From a bacterium SCSIO 12827 (GTDB taxonomy: Bacteria > Pseudomonadota > Alphaproteobacteria > Rhodospirillales > Casp-alpha2): a stretch of DNA of 64,000 nucleotides. The stretch covers positions 2,170,001-2,234,000 of the forward strand of contig CP073746.1 in NCBI GenBank assembly GCA_024397995.1, in the 5' to 3' direction. Below the pieces are notes generated by a model, which worked only from the letters and a program-made list of their open reading frames with translations, was not told the origin of the DNA and searched no databases. Every line of letters starts with the position of its first letter. Position 1 is the stretch's first letter. A program made the position numbers and the translations under genes. Shown here piece by piece: positions 63,943-64,000 of the stretch.

Positions 63943-64000
63943 ATGACCGAATATCTTCACCGCACCGCCCTGGCCGCCCCTGCCGCACTTTTGACCGCGC
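63943..64000 (+). CDS. possible gene start running off the window
   Basis: An ATG at 63943 opens a frame (MTEYLHRTALAAPAALLTA) that continues past the edge. The gap from the DUF1223 stop is 33 bases, which fits a next gene, but there is no ribosome site and too little sequence to identify a family. Confidence 0.35.
   Translation, partial: MTEYLHRTALAAPAALLTA

Overview
The window looks like chromosomal DNA of an alphaproteobacterium, most likely a free-living, flagellated member of the Rhodospirillales. This rests on GC-rich coding DNA with short AT-rich promoters, the clpS-clpA / phasin / D,D-carboxypeptidase neighbourhood, a MipZ division ATPase, UTRA- and FCD-type GntR regulators, and two complete TRAP transporters. 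Genus-level naming is inference. I see no rRNA, insertion sequence, prophage or CRISPR array. One tRNA gene (Lys, TTT) is present.

Layout. 0-16 kb is mostly housekeeping: a frameshifted COG3146 acyltransferase, a secreted Cys-repeat protein, an AMACR-like CaiB enzyme, clpA/clpS, phasin, a SPOR-tagged D,D-carboxypeptidase, and a nucleotide-sugar block (galU-ugd-manB). A membrane J-protein, a VWA protein and MipZ follow, with MipZ translationally coupled to a cytoplasmic molybdopterin oxidoreductase. 17-26 kb is mixed: a COG2342 protein, an acyl-CoA synthetase, an HCCA isomerase/ChaC pair, FliN, and a type III polyketide synthase coupled to an ICMT-type methyltransferase.

26.5-37.7 kb is a two-armed catabolic cluster around a GntR gene. 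The left arm is TRAP binding protein, fused TRAP permease, a 53-residue membrane protein, an IlvD/Edd dehydratase and an RraA-like protein. The right arm is the GntR regulator, a PhyH oxygenase, a D-2-hydroxyacid dehydrogenase, an HpcH/HpaI aldolase, an AtuA-family protein and its small AtuA-like partner. Together they read as uptake, oxidation/dehydration and aldol cleavage of an unidentified hydroxy or sugar acid. 37.7-44.6 kb is a Liv-type ABC importer with a nitrilase and a LysR regulator.

44.8-56.3 kb is again housekeeping: NnrS, tRNA-Lys, coaD, gyrA, a hybrid-less sensor kinase, ssb and uvrA, the last two being divergent as in many proteobacteria. 56.4-61.9 kb is a second TRAP cluster with a split aconitase-X (DUF126/DUF521) dehydratase and a divergent GntR/UTRA regulator. 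The right end holds a CDP-alcohol phosphatidyltransferase, a small unknown and a DUF1223 protein.

The strongest leads are: the two-armed cluster, including an RraA homolog lacking one motif Asp and an unlisted small membrane protein; a Pam18-like membrane J-protein beside mipZ; the polyketide synthase/methyltransferase pair; and GC-rich stem-loops immediately after the binding-protein gene in all three transporter operons.
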